Part shown: positions 23,940 through 31,651 of the stretch, piece after piece
How positions within the stretch are numbered: the first letter of the stretch is position 1
Layout of the letters: each line of letters begins with the position of its first letter
Assembly (NCBI RefSeq): GCF_009806575.1
Contig: NZ_CP047095.1
Span: 1,096,001-1,160,000, forward strand
Direction of reading: 5' to 3'
Source of the DNA: Rossellomorea marisflavi
GTDB lineage: Bacteria; Bacillota; Bacilli; Bacillales; Bacillaceae_B
Length of the DNA stretch: 64,000 nt
Made by a program: the position numbers and the translations under genes
Notes under the pieces: model-generated
What the model saw: only the letters and a program-made list of their open reading frames with translations
Told to the model about the DNA's origin: nothing
Database searches by the model: none

Positions 23940-25019
23940 ATGAAGAATGAATATGACCTAGTGATGGATTTCTTGGAGAAGCATCAACTTTTCAACGGGG
24001 TCATTATGATCGCAGACAAAGGTGTCCCGGTGTATGAGCGGAGTGTGGGAAAACGTAATGAAGCATCCCCTCTTACCAGCCAGTCTGTATTTGAAATCGC
24101 CTCGTTGACCAAACCATTCACCGGAGCGTGCATCATGATGCTTGTAGAGGAGGGGGGATTATCACTTTCAGATGAATTGGCTACCTTTTTCCCGCGCTTA
24201 TCCTTTCCAGGCGTGACAGTAGGACATCTTCTACATCACACATCGGGTTTGCCGGATTATATGGAGTGGTTTGAAGACAAGTGGGACAGGACGAATATGG
24301 TCACGAACGCGGACGTAGTGAAGTGCCTTGAAACTTTACCAGCTGAATTCCTCCCCGGTGAACGGTGGGAGTACTGCAATTCAGGGTATGTCCTACTCGC
24401 TGAAATCATAGCATTGAAGTCCGGGATGACGTATGAGGAGTTTGTGAATCGTAGGATTTTCGAGCCTCTGGGCATGAGTAGAAGTTCCCTTTCCTCTGTA
24501 TTTGTGGACGGGCCACCGAAAGACTACGCAACGGGTTATGTAGTGGATGGGGAAGGGCGCATCGAACTGCCGGCCAATCTTGCTGACCATGAATATGTCG
24601 TGATGTTTGACCGTGTAAAGGGGGACGGGGGCATCAAGTCCACGGCAGAAGATCTCATGAAGTGGGAGCAGGGTCTCTTTTCTGGAGTCTTGCTATCGGA
24701 GAAGAGCGTCCAGCAAATCCTACAGCCAGCCGTTTTAAAAGATGGTAGATATACAGATTATTGCCCAGCCCTACATGAAGAACACTATGGGGGATATGGA
24801 GCCGGCTGGAAGCTTGAAGACCATCCTGAATACGGAAAAATAGCCATGCATGATGGCTATTGGGCGGGGTACTGTCATGGGTTAGTGAAATATTTGCATC
24901 TTGATAAGACGCTTCTCCTCTTGAGCAACCACGACTTCATCGGTGAAGGATACGTAAAGATCCCCCACCTGCTCACGCTGGCTATGGAGAAGGTAATATG
25001 GGGGAAAATGCAGATTTGA
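23940..25019 (+). CDS. Serine hydrolase, class C beta-lactamase-like
   Basis: A 359-residue beta-lactamase/DD-peptidase-like serine hydrolase. Catalytic motifs are S55-L-T-K58 and Y145-C-N147; a late HDGYWAG segment stands at the KTG/HxG position. No signal peptide is visible. The family includes esterases, D-amino acid amidases and peptidases; the substrate is unknown. It is the third of four such hydrolases in the window and not part of an operon. A plus-strand terminator for it seems to lie inside the facing gene at 25218-25243. Confidence 0.85.
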   Translation: MKNEYDLVMDFLEKHQLFNGVIMIADKGVPVYERSVGKRNEASPLTSQSVFEIASLTKPFTGACIMMLVEEGGLSLSDELATFFPRLSFPGVTVGHLLHHTSGLPDYMEWFEDKWDRTNMVTNADVVKCLETLPAEFLPGERWEYCNSGYVLLAEIIALKSGMTYEEFVNRRIFEPLGMSRSSLSSVFVDGPPKDYATGYVVDGEGRIELPANLADHEYVVMFDRVKGDGGIKSTAEDLMKWEQGLFSGVLLSEKSVQQILQPAVLKDGRYTDYCPALHEEHYGGYGAGWKLEDHPEYGKIAMHDGYWAGYCHGLVKYLHLDKTLLLLSNHDFIGEGYVKIPHLLTLAMEKVIWGKMQI

Positions 25020-25040
25020 CGCCATTCAGGGAACTCCTGT

Positions 25041-25322
25041 CTACGCCCTGAAAGCAAGCCCATTCCGTTCCAGTTCATCCCTCAACACAGGAAGCGAGGA
25101 AGGACCAATCCCGTGCAAGGAAAGGATTTCTTTTTCCGTGTATCTGCAGAGGTCCTCTGCCTTCGCAATTCCTTCACTGGCCAAAGCCCTGCGTGCCGGA
25201 GCCGAAAGCTTGGACTGAAAGCCTTCAGAAGGCTTTTTTTCTTTCTCACAGGTCGGGCATGTGGGGCAATCACTGCTCTTGTAATAAACATGTCCTTGTT
25301 CGCAGACTCGTTTGGATGTCAT
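25041..25322 (-). CDS. Zinc-ribbon plus RNA polymerase alpha-CTD-like protein
   Basis: A 93-residue protein in two parts. Residues 6-27 hold a Cys/His cluster (CEQGHVYYKSSDCPTCPTC) that looks like a zinc ribbon. Residues 38-90 match the helix-hairpin-helix fold of the RNA polymerase alpha C-terminal domain: LSAPARRALASEGI, then LHGIGPSSLPVLRDEL. In alpha this fold binds UP-element DNA and activators; the role of such free-standing relatives is not known. ATG 25322 follows AAAGGAG. It is 17 bases downstream of the YrdB-like gene and may be the last gene of the TetR operon. Confidence 0.7.
   Translation of the reverse strand: MTSKRVCEQGHVYYKSSDCPTCPTCEKEKKPSEGFQSKLSAPARRALASEGIAKAEDLCRYTEKEILSLHGIGPSSLPVLRDELERNGLAFRA
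25218..25243 (+). terminator. Plus-strand terminator inside an antisense gene
   Basis: AAAGCCTT and AAGGCTTT make an 8-bp stem with a three-base loop, followed by TTTT. It would stop read-through from the serine hydrolase 200 bases upstream, yet lies in the coding region of the facing gene. Confidence 0.6.
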
Positions 25323-25339
25323 GTTAGAGGCATCTCCTT

Positions 25340-25693
25340 TCAAGTGTGAATCAGGTTTTCTTGTTTCCAATATACAATGAGCACACGGTTGAGGACCACA
25401 CCTACTAGATAAATAATGGCCGTCACAGGCATCAACCCCAATAGAAGGGTCCCTGGAAGCCCGAATATCAAGGCTTCGAGCATAAGCCTACCATTTTTGG
25501 GGAGTGGGAATGGGGCGCGCGGAGAACCGAACATTCCCCACGCGATTGCGAATAACAGGAGAAGGGTGATCCCGCTGAGCCACCCCATCCAGCCATCTCC
25601 CATATGGAACCCCCAATACCCGATTGCCGTCAAACCCATCAGCTCCAGCGTGAAGCGAAGGGCAGCATTCAACCTTCTAAGCCATCTACTCAT
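25340..25693 (-). CDS. YrdB-like membrane protein (DUF2568)
   Basis: A 117-residue protein with four hydrophobic segments, beginning MSRWLRRLNAALRFTLELMG and containing the conserved AIAWGMFGSPRAPFPLP motif that marks the YrdB/DUF2568 family. Function is unknown. Its ATG overlaps the end of the TetR gene by eight bases, so it is translated with the regulator and is probably under the same control. An efflux or stress role for this small membrane protein is only a guess from context. Confidence 0.8.
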   Translation of the reverse strand: MSRWLRRLNAALRFTLELMGLTAIGYWGFHMGDGWMGWLSGITLLLLFAIAWGMFGSPRAPFPLPKNGRLMLEALIFGLPGTLLLGLMPVTAIIYLVGVVLNRVLIVYWKQENLIHT

Positions 25694-26267
25694 TGGAGTC
25701 CTTGAACCAGCGGATTCCTGCAAGAAAAGCGTTGATGCTTTTGGTGAGGCTCTCATCTTTTTCAAGGGGAAGTCCGAATTCTCCGTGCTGCTCCAATGAA
25801 GCAAAGCCATGGAGAATGCTCCGCAGTCCCCGAACGGCATGAAGGGTACCATGTTCACCCAAACCATAGCCCTCCATGACTTGAGTGATGATCCTGATGC
25901 TTTGACCCTGGATGTCCTGCAGCTCTTCATCGGCTCCGACCGCTACCATGAGCATGGCTTCATACAGTCCCGGATGGTCCCGGACGAATTGTACATAGGC
26001 CATACCGAAGGCGAGGACAGCGGCATCCATTGAACGGCCGACTGAAGCGTCCGTCAATCGTCGGTTCAACTGGGAATAGCCGCGTTTGGCCATTTCAATC
26101 TTCAGGGCAGGGAGTCCGCCTTTTACATGATTATAGAGGGAAGGGGGCCGGACATGTAATGATTTTGCCAAGGTGGCAAGGGTAACCTCACTCATCCCTT
26201 CACGGTCAGCAAGCTCGATTGCTGCTTTCACGATGATATTAAGATCCATTCCGATTCGTGGTGACAT
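25686..26267 (-). CDS. TetR/AcrR family repressor with WHG-type C-domain
   Basis: A 193-residue regulator. The N-terminal helix-turn-helix is at residues 10-50 (MSEVTLATLAKSLHVRPPSL followed by YNHV), and the C-terminal ligand domain carries the VRGLRSILHGFASLE pattern of the TetR_C_33/WHG group. Such proteins repress their own operon until a small ligand binds. It lies six bases downstream of the MBL hydrolase gene, and a perfect inverted repeat in the promoter spacer upstream is the likely operator. Confidence 0.85.
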   Translation of the reverse strand: MSPRIGMDLNIIVKAAIELADREGMSEVTLATLAKSLHVRPPSLYNHVKGGLPALKIEMAKRGYSQLNRRLTDASVGRSMDAAVLAFGMAYVQFVRDHPGLYEAMLMVAVGADEELQDIQGQSIRIITQVMEGYGLGEHGTLHAVRGLRSILHGFASLEQHGEFGLPLEKDESLTKSINAFLAGIRWFKDSNE

Positions 26268-26273
26268 ACTGAT

Positions 26274-26978
26274 TCAACCTTTCTTTTTTGCCTTTAAGAT
26301 GGCTTTATTCATGATCGATTCAGGTGACGGGATCATCCCTCCGTGACCTGCGGCGAGGAGAGTGGGCTTCAGATCAACCAGCTTTTGAGCGCTTTTCACT
26401 GCCACCTCTTTATTCCAAGTTGCAAGCGCAGGGAACGGGAAGAGCACATTGAGCTGCCCGGAAACGGCCGTCCCTCCGCGCGTTTGAAAAGCATCTCCAA
26501 CAATCAGGCTACCGTCCCTCTGGTCGAAGAATGCCATTGACCCCGGTGTGTGCCCCGGTGCTGAAATGGCTCGTAGGGAACCGACCACATCATCCTCTTC
26601 AAGAAGGACATCCGCACGGGTCTGGATGTTCTTTGGCACGCCGCCGCGGATAGGCGTCTGGGGCTCGTGATCATCCAGGGAAACATCCCCGCGAAGAAGG
26701 CGTTCATCCCGTTTTGAAATATAGACTTCAGCATGAGGCAGTGATTCCTTCAGTTTATCCAACGCACCGATATGATCGTCATGGGCATGGGTCAAGACGA
26801 TGCGGGTGATGGGTTTGCCGATTTTCTCGGCAGAAGCCAGGATTGCTTCTGCACTATAAGGTAGTGCGGCATCGATAAGGGTCAGGTCATCCTGTTCTTC
26901 AACAAGATAGCAATTCACAGGAAACAACCGTGGCAGAAAAGATAACTGATGGATCTGATTTATACGGGTTAGACGCAT
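26274..26978 (-). CDS. MBL fold metallo-hydrolase
   Basis: A 234-residue metallo-beta-lactamase-fold protein with the metal motif H64-A-H66-D-D68-H69, then SAPGHTPGSMAF for the next His, GDAF for the bridging Asp, and AGHGGMI for the last His. Relatives are glyoxalase II-like or lactonase hydrolases. ATG 26978 follows AAAGGAG by nine bases; the longer frame lacks a site. It is the first gene of the TetR-controlled operon and so perhaps acts on the same ligand that the regulator senses (inference). Confidence 0.85.
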   Translation of the reverse strand: MRLTRINQIHQLSFLPRLFPVNCYLVEEQDDLTLIDAALPYSAEAILASAEKIGKPITRIVLTHAHDDHIGALDKLKESLPHAEVYISKRDERLLRGDVSLDDHEPQTPIRGGVPKNIQTRADVLLEEDDVVGSLRAISAPGHTPGSMAFFDQRDGSLIVGDAFQTRGGTAVSGQLNVLFPFPALATWNKEVAVKSAQKLVDLKPTLLAAGHGGMIPSPESIMNKAILKAKKKG

Positions 26979-27027
26979 GATGGCGTTCTCCTTTAAGAAA
27001 ATGAATTTTAAAACTAATGATAATAAC

Positions 27028-27056
27028 AATATAACTAATGGTATTAGTTTTGTCTA
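27028..27056 (-). promoter_or_regulatory. Promoter with TetR-type operator in the spacer
   Basis: On the minus strand TAGACA (27056-27051) and TATATT (27033-27028) are 17 bases apart. The perfect inverted repeat AACTAAT-GGT-ATTAGTT (27033-27049) fills the spacer, so a bound repressor would block RNA polymerase. A further AAACTAAT half-site lies at 27011-27018. Confidence 0.75.
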
Positions 27057-27111
27057 GTGATGAGGAGGGAATTATTTGAAACTGTTATTGATTCGCCATA
27101 TATTTTGACGC

Positions 27112-27148
27112 AAAAAAACAGCCCCTATCAATCTAGATAGAGGCTGCT
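27112..27148 (-). terminator. Terminator of the EIIC gene
   Basis: On the minus strand CAGCCTCTATC pairs with GATAGGGGCTG, followed by TTTTTTTG. Confidence 0.9.
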
Positions 27149-27154
27149 TTCATA

Positions 27155-28567
27155 TCAGGCAGCAGAGACAGAATCGTCTTTCTTCCCTGCCTTTGCATTT
27201 TCTTTACGCATTTGTCTGAAGTACCAGAAGAACATAAGGAGATAGGCAACAAAACCGATGACTGCAAATAGAATGAGTTTGATATCCATCGACTCGACGG
27301 CTTTCCCCATAAGGATTCCGAGCATTTTCTCAATTGGGTCAGAATCAACCGAAGAGAATAGAGCGCTTTCAGATAAGCCGGATGGGAAATTGTTCATGGC
27401 CTTGGATGTATTGGTGACGAATTCTGCAATGAGCGTTGCTCCCCAAAGGAATAGTGGGATCAGGATCGTTCCAATCAGTGTCATACGGATGACGCGCCCT
27501 TTTGTAACAATTAAGAGAGCTGGAGCAAGAACAGTCAAGATTATTCCGCCAAGTGGGAGAACGGTGTTACCTGGTAAGAAGATGGCGATGATCAGAAGGA
27601 TCGGTGCAAGAATATTTGCTACCGCCCAAAGTTCTGCTCTCGTAGCAAGGATCGGCCAATCAATTCCGATGAAAAGTTTTCTTCCGCGAAGTTTTTTACT
27701 CATCATCTTCGTGATTCCATCCGATAACGGTTCAATGGCAGGGCCGAACCAGCCGCCAACAAGACCGAACAATTCCAGCGCTACCCCTCCTGTAAAGGCA
27801 AGGGTAAAGATCTCACCAGCAGATTGTTGTCCAAGCAAACCGATGAACACCCCAAGATAAGCACCGATTGCAAATTTACTTCCCCAGAATCCGATTTTCT
27901 TATTCAACACTTCGGCATTGAAGTCGAATTTATCGATGAAAGGCAGACACACGTCAATCAGTTTATTGAACACCATGACAATCGGTGCAATAAGAAGGGA
28001 TGGGTGGGCAGTGGTCGTAATATTGGTATGGTCATAACCCAGCAGTTCATTGATTGTCGGTTTCATCACATCGGCATTGATCAGCATCAGAGCATAAATG
28101 ACCATGACGAAGAGCGAGGTCAGCACAAGATTATCTCCGGAGTAATACATCGTAAGAAGACCGATCACCGAGAGGTTCCATATATTGAACAAATCTACAT
28201 TGAATGTAGTGGTTCGTTTCGTAATGAGCATGATGAAGTTGACAACAAGACAGATAAAAGCGAAATACAGCGTATATACAGAGCCCCATGTAATAACAGC
28301 AAGAGGTGCCCAGCCAAGATCCGTGACGGAAAGGGCTACGCCTGTAGATTCCACAAAATCTTCCAAAGCAGGGGCGAACGCGCTGGTCAACAAGGAAATT
28401 ACAGCGCCCATTCCTGTAAGTGCCACGGCCATTCGCAAGCCGCCTTCAATGGATTTAGAAATGGAAACCCTTACACATAAAGACAGAAGCGTTATGATGA
28501 TGAACATCATCGCGGCCCCTCCAAGATTAATGAACCCATTAAAGCCATCATTGATAAGATCTAACAT
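27155..28567 (-). CDS. PTS galactitol-type EIIC permease
   Basis: A 470-residue polytopic membrane protein of the PTS EIIC-Gat family (GatC/SgcC-like), with about eleven hydrophobic segments. Conserved stretches include the N-terminal GFINLGGAAMMF and GGWFGPAIEPLSDGITKMM in the second half. EIIC normally moves a sugar or polyol while EIIA and EIIB phosphorylate it, but no Gat-type EIIA or EIIB is encoded next to it. It is divergent from the LacI regulator, whose operator lies 36 bases before its start. The nearby ribokinase and epimerase suggest an unusual transport-then-kinase route (inference). Confidence 0.85.
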   Translation of the reverse strand: MLDLINDGFNGFINLGGAAMMFIIITLLSLCVRVSISKSIEGGLRMAVALTGMGAVISLLTSAFAPALEDFVESTGVALSVTDLGWAPLAVITWGSVYTLYFAFICLVVNFIMLITKRTTTFNVDLFNIWNLSVIGLLTMYYSGDNLVLTSLFVMVIYALMLINADVMKPTINELLGYDHTNITTTAHPSLLIAPIVMVFNKLIDVCLPFIDKFDFNAEVLNKKIGFWGSKFAIGAYLGVFIGLLGQQSAGEIFTLAFTGGVALELFGLVGGWFGPAIEPLSDGITKMMSKKLRGRKLFIGIDWPILATRAELWAVANILAPILLIIAIFLPGNTVLPLGGIILTVLAPALLIVTKGRVIRMTLIGTILIPLFLWGATLIAEFVTNTSKAMNNFPSGLSESALFSSVDSDPIEKMLGILMGKAVESMDIKLILFAVIGFVAYLLMFFWYFRQMRKENAKAGKKDDSVSAA

Positions 28568-28602
28568 ATGATAACGTCCTTCCAGTTGTAATGTGATGTT
28601 AC

Positions 28603-28614
28603 GTAACCGGTTAC
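28603..28614. promoter_or_regulatory. LacI-family operator, EIIC side
   Basis: The perfect 12-bp palindrome GTAACCGGTTAC with central CG lies 36 bases upstream of the EIIC start. An identical copy is on the other side of the intergenic region. Confidence 0.75.
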
Positions 28615-28683
28615 ATTACAATGCAGGAACAATTAACTATAAACTATCACCATATTCCCAAAAAAGCAAATATAAAATTTTAT

Positions 28684-28689
28684 TTGACA
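28684..28689 (+). promoter_or_regulatory. -35 element before the LacI gene
   Basis: A perfect TTGACA. The -10 is not clear (GATTAA at 28705-28710 or TTAACT at 28707-28712); the second operator follows at once, as expected for self-repression. Confidence 0.5.
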
Positions 28690-28717
28690 ATTGAAAGTGG
28701 GAATGATTAACTGTGAA

Positions 28718-28729
28718 GTAACCGGTTAC
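28718..28729. promoter_or_regulatory. LacI-family operator, regulator side
   Basis: A second perfect GTAACCGGTTAC, centred 115 bases (about eleven helix turns) from the first, placed at the likely transcription start of the regulator operon. Confidence 0.75.
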
Positions 28730-28749
28730 GTAAAATGAGGGATAATCAC

Positions 28750-29760
28750 ATGACAACCATTAAAGATGTTGCCAAGGCAGCAGGTGTTTCCTCCGCAACG
28801 GTTTCAAGGATCATCAATAATAAAGGTGAAGCAAGTCCGGAAACCATTGCCCGTGTGAAACGAATTATTAAAGAATTGAATTACAAGCCGAACGCGATTG
28901 CAAAAAGCTTGTCAAAGCGTCATTCCGATCTGATTGCCCTGCTCATACCAACATTAAACAACCCGTTCTTTCCAGAACTTGTGAAGGAAATCGAGTCGGC
29001 TGCAAATGAGAGCGGATACAATATCTATTTGTGTAATAGCGATGATAAAAGGTCCAAAGTGAAATATTATCTGGATTCCATGGTGGATCACTATGTAAGT
29101 GGTGCGATCATTAACTCCCTGCATGTAGACAAGGAAGATCTGCAAATGCTTGAGGAGCGCGGGATCAAGACGATCACCATTGACCGTGCCAACTTTGAAC
29201 ATCCTTATTCCGCTGTTACCGTCGACCATCAATTAGGCGCTGAGCACGCGGTTACGCATTTGATTGAGGAAGGCGGATGCCGAAAGATTGTGTTTATATC
29301 CGGCCCGAAAATTGAAAAGAGCGCAAAGGATCGATTAAGAGGATTTAATCATGCAATTGAATCCACTCACCATCCAATTGAAACATTCACCGTATATGGT
29401 GATTTTGAAATGGAAAGTGGATATGAACAAATCAGGGTACTGCTCCAAAAAGGGGTACACTTCGATGGGATTTTCAGTTCCAATGATGCCATGGCCATCG
29501 GCGCCATCAGGGCTTGCCATGAAGCGGGTGTGAAGATTCCTGAGGATATCAAGATCATCGGTTATGACAATGTTAGTTTTTCTTCGTATACGGCACCGCC
29601 TCTTTCTACCATCGATCAGCAAAAGAGGGAAATAGGGAAAGTGGCCGTAAATGAACTCGTACGACTTATTCAAGGTCAGAACGAGTCACCAAAACATCAT
29701 CAACTTAAGCCTAAACTTATTACAAGAAATTCAACAACTGGAGGTAGTGAAGATGTGTAA
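28750..29760 (+). CDS. LacI family transcriptional regulator
   Basis: A 336-residue LacI/GalR-type repressor. The N-terminal helix-turn-helix MTTIKDVAKAAGVSSATVSR and hinge helix (YKPNAIAKSLS) are intact, followed by a periplasmic-binding-protein-like sensor domain with VDHQLGAEHAVTHL and FSSNDAMAIGAI. It most likely controls this locus through the two GTAACCGGTTAC sites. ATG 28750 is eight bases from GAGGG; the upstream ATG 28735 has no site. Its stop overlaps the epimerase start by eight bases. Confidence 0.9.
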   Translation: MTTIKDVAKAAGVSSATVSRIINNKGEASPETIARVKRIIKELNYKPNAIAKSLSKRHSDLIALLIPTLNNPFFPELVKEIESAANESGYNIYLCNSDDKRSKVKYYLDSMVDHYVSGAIINSLHVDKEDLQMLEERGIKTITIDRANFEHPYSAVTVDHQLGAEHAVTHLIEEGGCRKIVFISGPKIEKSAKDRLRGFNHAIESTHHPIETFTVYGDFEMESGYEQIRVLLQKGVHFDGIFSSNDAMAIGAIRACHEAGVKIPEDIKIIGYDNVSFSSYTAPPLSTIDQQKREIGKVAVNELVRLIQGQNESPKHHQLKPKLITRNSTTGGSEDV

Positions 29761-30427
29761 ACTTGGACCATCATTGATGTGCGCAGACTTAGGAAACTTG
29801 GAAAGGGATATTCGTGCATTGGATCATGCAGGTGTAGATTTCTATCATATTGACGTGATGGATGGGAAGTTTGCCCCCAACTTCACCTTGGGGCCGGATT
29901 TCGTCAAGACGGTGAGGAAGATCACGGATAAACCGTTAGACATCCACTTAATGATTGAGGAACCTGAGCGTTACATAGATCTGTTCGCTGATTGCGGAGC
30001 GGAGATGATTTCGGTACACCAGGAGTCGACTCCGAATCTGCAAAGGACCCTGTCTCAGATTCAAAGTAAGGGGATCAAGGCAGGAGTAGCGGTCAATCCG
30101 GCCACTCCACTGGATTTTCTTGACTATGTGTTTGACGTAACCGATTACGTAGTGCTGATGACGGTCAATCCCGGTTTTGCCGGTCAGAAATTCCTCCCGG
30201 CAATGTATGAAAAAATCAAGAACTTGAAACAGAAAATTGACCAATACGATCGAGATATTGAAATACAGGTAGACGGGAACATTGGTGCAGCAACCATTCC
30301 TGGATGCAGAGAAAATGGGGCATCCATGTATGTTCTAGGTACCAGTGCAGTATTCAATAGCAATCATACATTGCAAGAGAACGTTGAAAACACGAGAAAA
30401 CTATTTCAAGCAGTGGAGGCGAATTAA
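29753..30427 (+). CDS. Ribulose-phosphate 3-epimerase family enzyme
   Basis: A 224-residue TIM barrel of the ribulose-phosphate 3-epimerase family. The metal and catalytic residues are present: H32 and D34 in YHIDVMDGKF, H65 in DIHLMI, and Asp in IQVDGN; the MTVNPGFAGQKF loop is also typical. The context of a carbohydrate locus, rather than a pentose-phosphate housekeeping operon, suggests an alternative substrate such as D-allulose-6-phosphate or another ketose phosphate. GGAGG inside the end of the lacI gene precedes ATG 29753, so the two are coupled. Confidence 0.85.
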   Translation: MCKLGPSLMCADLGNLERDIRALDHAGVDFYHIDVMDGKFAPNFTLGPDFVKTVRKITDKPLDIHLMIEEPERYIDLFADCGAEMISVHQESTPNLQRTLSQIQSKGIKAGVAVNPATPLDFLDYVFDVTDYVVLMTVNPGFAGQKFLPAMYEKIKNLKQKIDQYDRDIEIQVDGNIGAATIPGCRENGASMYVLGTSAVFNSNHTLQENVENTRKLFQAVEAN

Positions 30428-30428
30428 T

Positions 30429-31346
30429 ATGAAATACGATGTGATCACAGTTGGAAGTATCAATATGGATGTAATAGTCGAGTGCCCGCAGTACCCGGCA
30501 TATGGTGATACCGTCTTTGCCAACTCAATCGGAATGACTCCCGGAGGAAAAGGGGCAAATCAAGCGGTGACAGCAGCACGTTTGGGGAAGAAGACGGCAC
30601 TGATCGGTGCGGTAGGGAAAGATTCTGCGGGTACACAACTCTTGAAGAATCTTTCTTCCAAAGGCGTCGACACAAGTCACATCCTTCAGGTGGAAGAACA
30701 CGGTACAGGAACATTCGTTGCCATGATTGATGAAACAGGTGAGAACACGATGGTGGGAACGAAGGGTGCAAATGACCATATTTCCGAAGAGGACATCAAC
30801 TCTGTGTTTGAACAGATCGATGCCAAGATCCTCTTGGTACAGATGGAGACAAGTCAAGAATCCATTATCGCTTCAATGAAAGCAGCAAAGAGTAAAGGTA
30901 TGTATGTGATCTTAGACCCTGCACCAGCAGACGGCATCTTCAATGAAGCTTTTAATTATGCCGATTTAGTTGTTCCGAATAAGCAGGAAACCGAACGAAT
31001 TACAGGCATTCAAGTTCATGACCAGACCAGTGCCCATCTTGCCGCTGAAAAGATTCATGAACTTGGCGTAAAAGATGTGATTATCAAAATGGCTGAAAAC
31101 GGCAGCCTCATCTCACAAAACGGCAACATAACATTTGTTGACGCCATTGCAGTGAAAGCGGTGGATACGGTAGGGGCGGGAGATTGCTATGCAGGAGCAT
31201 TGGCATGTGCCTATCTAGATACCAATGATCTAGTGGAGGCTGCCAAATTTGCAAGCGTTGCAGCAGGAATCAAGGTATCCCGTTCAGGTGGGCAGGATGC
31301 GATTCCAACGATGGAAGAAGTCCAAGCCTATAAGCAACCTCAGTAA
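30429..31346 (+). CDS. Ribokinase-type PfkB sugar kinase
   Basis: A 305-residue PfkB-family kinase with the two signatures of ribokinases: PGGKGANQAVTAARLG near residue 38 and DTVGAGDCYAGALA near 248, whose Asp is the catalytic base. The N-terminus DVITVGSINMD is typical of RbsK. It uses ATP to phosphorylate a sugar in the cytosol. GGAGG precedes ATG 30429, one base after the epimerase stop region, so it is the last gene of lacI-epimerase-kinase. The exact sugar is unknown. Confidence 0.9.
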   Translation: MKYDVITVGSINMDVIVECPQYPAYGDTVFANSIGMTPGGKGANQAVTAARLGKKTALIGAVGKDSAGTQLLKNLSSKGVDTSHILQVEEHGTGTFVAMIDETGENTMVGTKGANDHISEEDINSVFEQIDAKILLVQMETSQESIIASMKAAKSKGMYVILDPAPADGIFNEAFNYADLVVPNKQETERITGIQVHDQTSAHLAAEKIHELGVKDVIIKMAENGSLISQNGNITFVDAIAVKAVDTVGAGDCYAGALACAYLDTNDLVEAAKFASVAAGIKVSRSGGQDAIPTMEEVQAYKQPQ

Positions 31347-31352
31347 TAGAAG

Positions 31353-31388
31353 AAGGATGCCTCCTTTAATGGTGGCATCCTTTTTTTG
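31353..31388 (+). terminator. Terminator of the sugar operon
   Basis: AGGATGCC (31354-31361) pairs with GGCATCCT (31374-31381), followed by TTTTTTT. Confidence 0.9.
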
Positions 31389-31595
31389 TTATTTGGTTTC
31401 GTCTAATTTACTCAATATCTCCTTCATTAAAAAAATCCCCCTGATCAAACAACCCAGGATCATCCCGAATCCAATCACCATGCCAAGCTGATCCATTCCT
31501 AAGAGAACGAATCCGATCAGGCTACTTACAGCCATTAAAAACAATAAAAACAAATTCGAACGTCCCTTCCTTTGGTAAAATATAGCTAAATGCAA
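31389..31595 (-). CDS. Small membrane protein, start uncertain
   Basis: A frame of up to 68 residues with two hydrophobic segments (around LFLLFLMAVSSLIGFVLLG and MVIGFGMILGCLIRGIFLM) and a charged tail (KEILSKLDETK). The furthest start is TTG 31595; a TTG about 50 bases further in follows AAGGAAGG and may be the true start. No family is recognised. It lies between the terminator of the kinase operon and the zinc-type dehydrogenase. Confidence 0.45.
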   Translation of the reverse strand: MHLAIFYQRKGRSNLFLLFLMAVSSLIGFVLLGMDQLGMVIGFGMILGCLIRGIFLMKEILSKLDETK

Positions 31596-31651
31596 GTGTA
31601 GGACGACTTACCATCCCTTGTCAAAGGAGTTTAGAGAAAAGAGTGATCAAT

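Noticed and set aside
23940-25019. Antibiotic-resistance beta-lactamase
   Set aside because: Has SxxK and YxN but no signal peptide; the same is true for the other serine hydrolases here, so resistance is not supported.
25024-25052. Terminator hairpin TTCAGGG/CCCTGAA between convergent genes
   Set aside because: No T tract on either side and a long loop; a better candidate is at 25218.
27824-28480. A 218-codon plus-strand frame
   Set aside because: Antisense of the EIIC gene, composition typical of a shadow frame (many Arg, His and Cys), no ribosome site.
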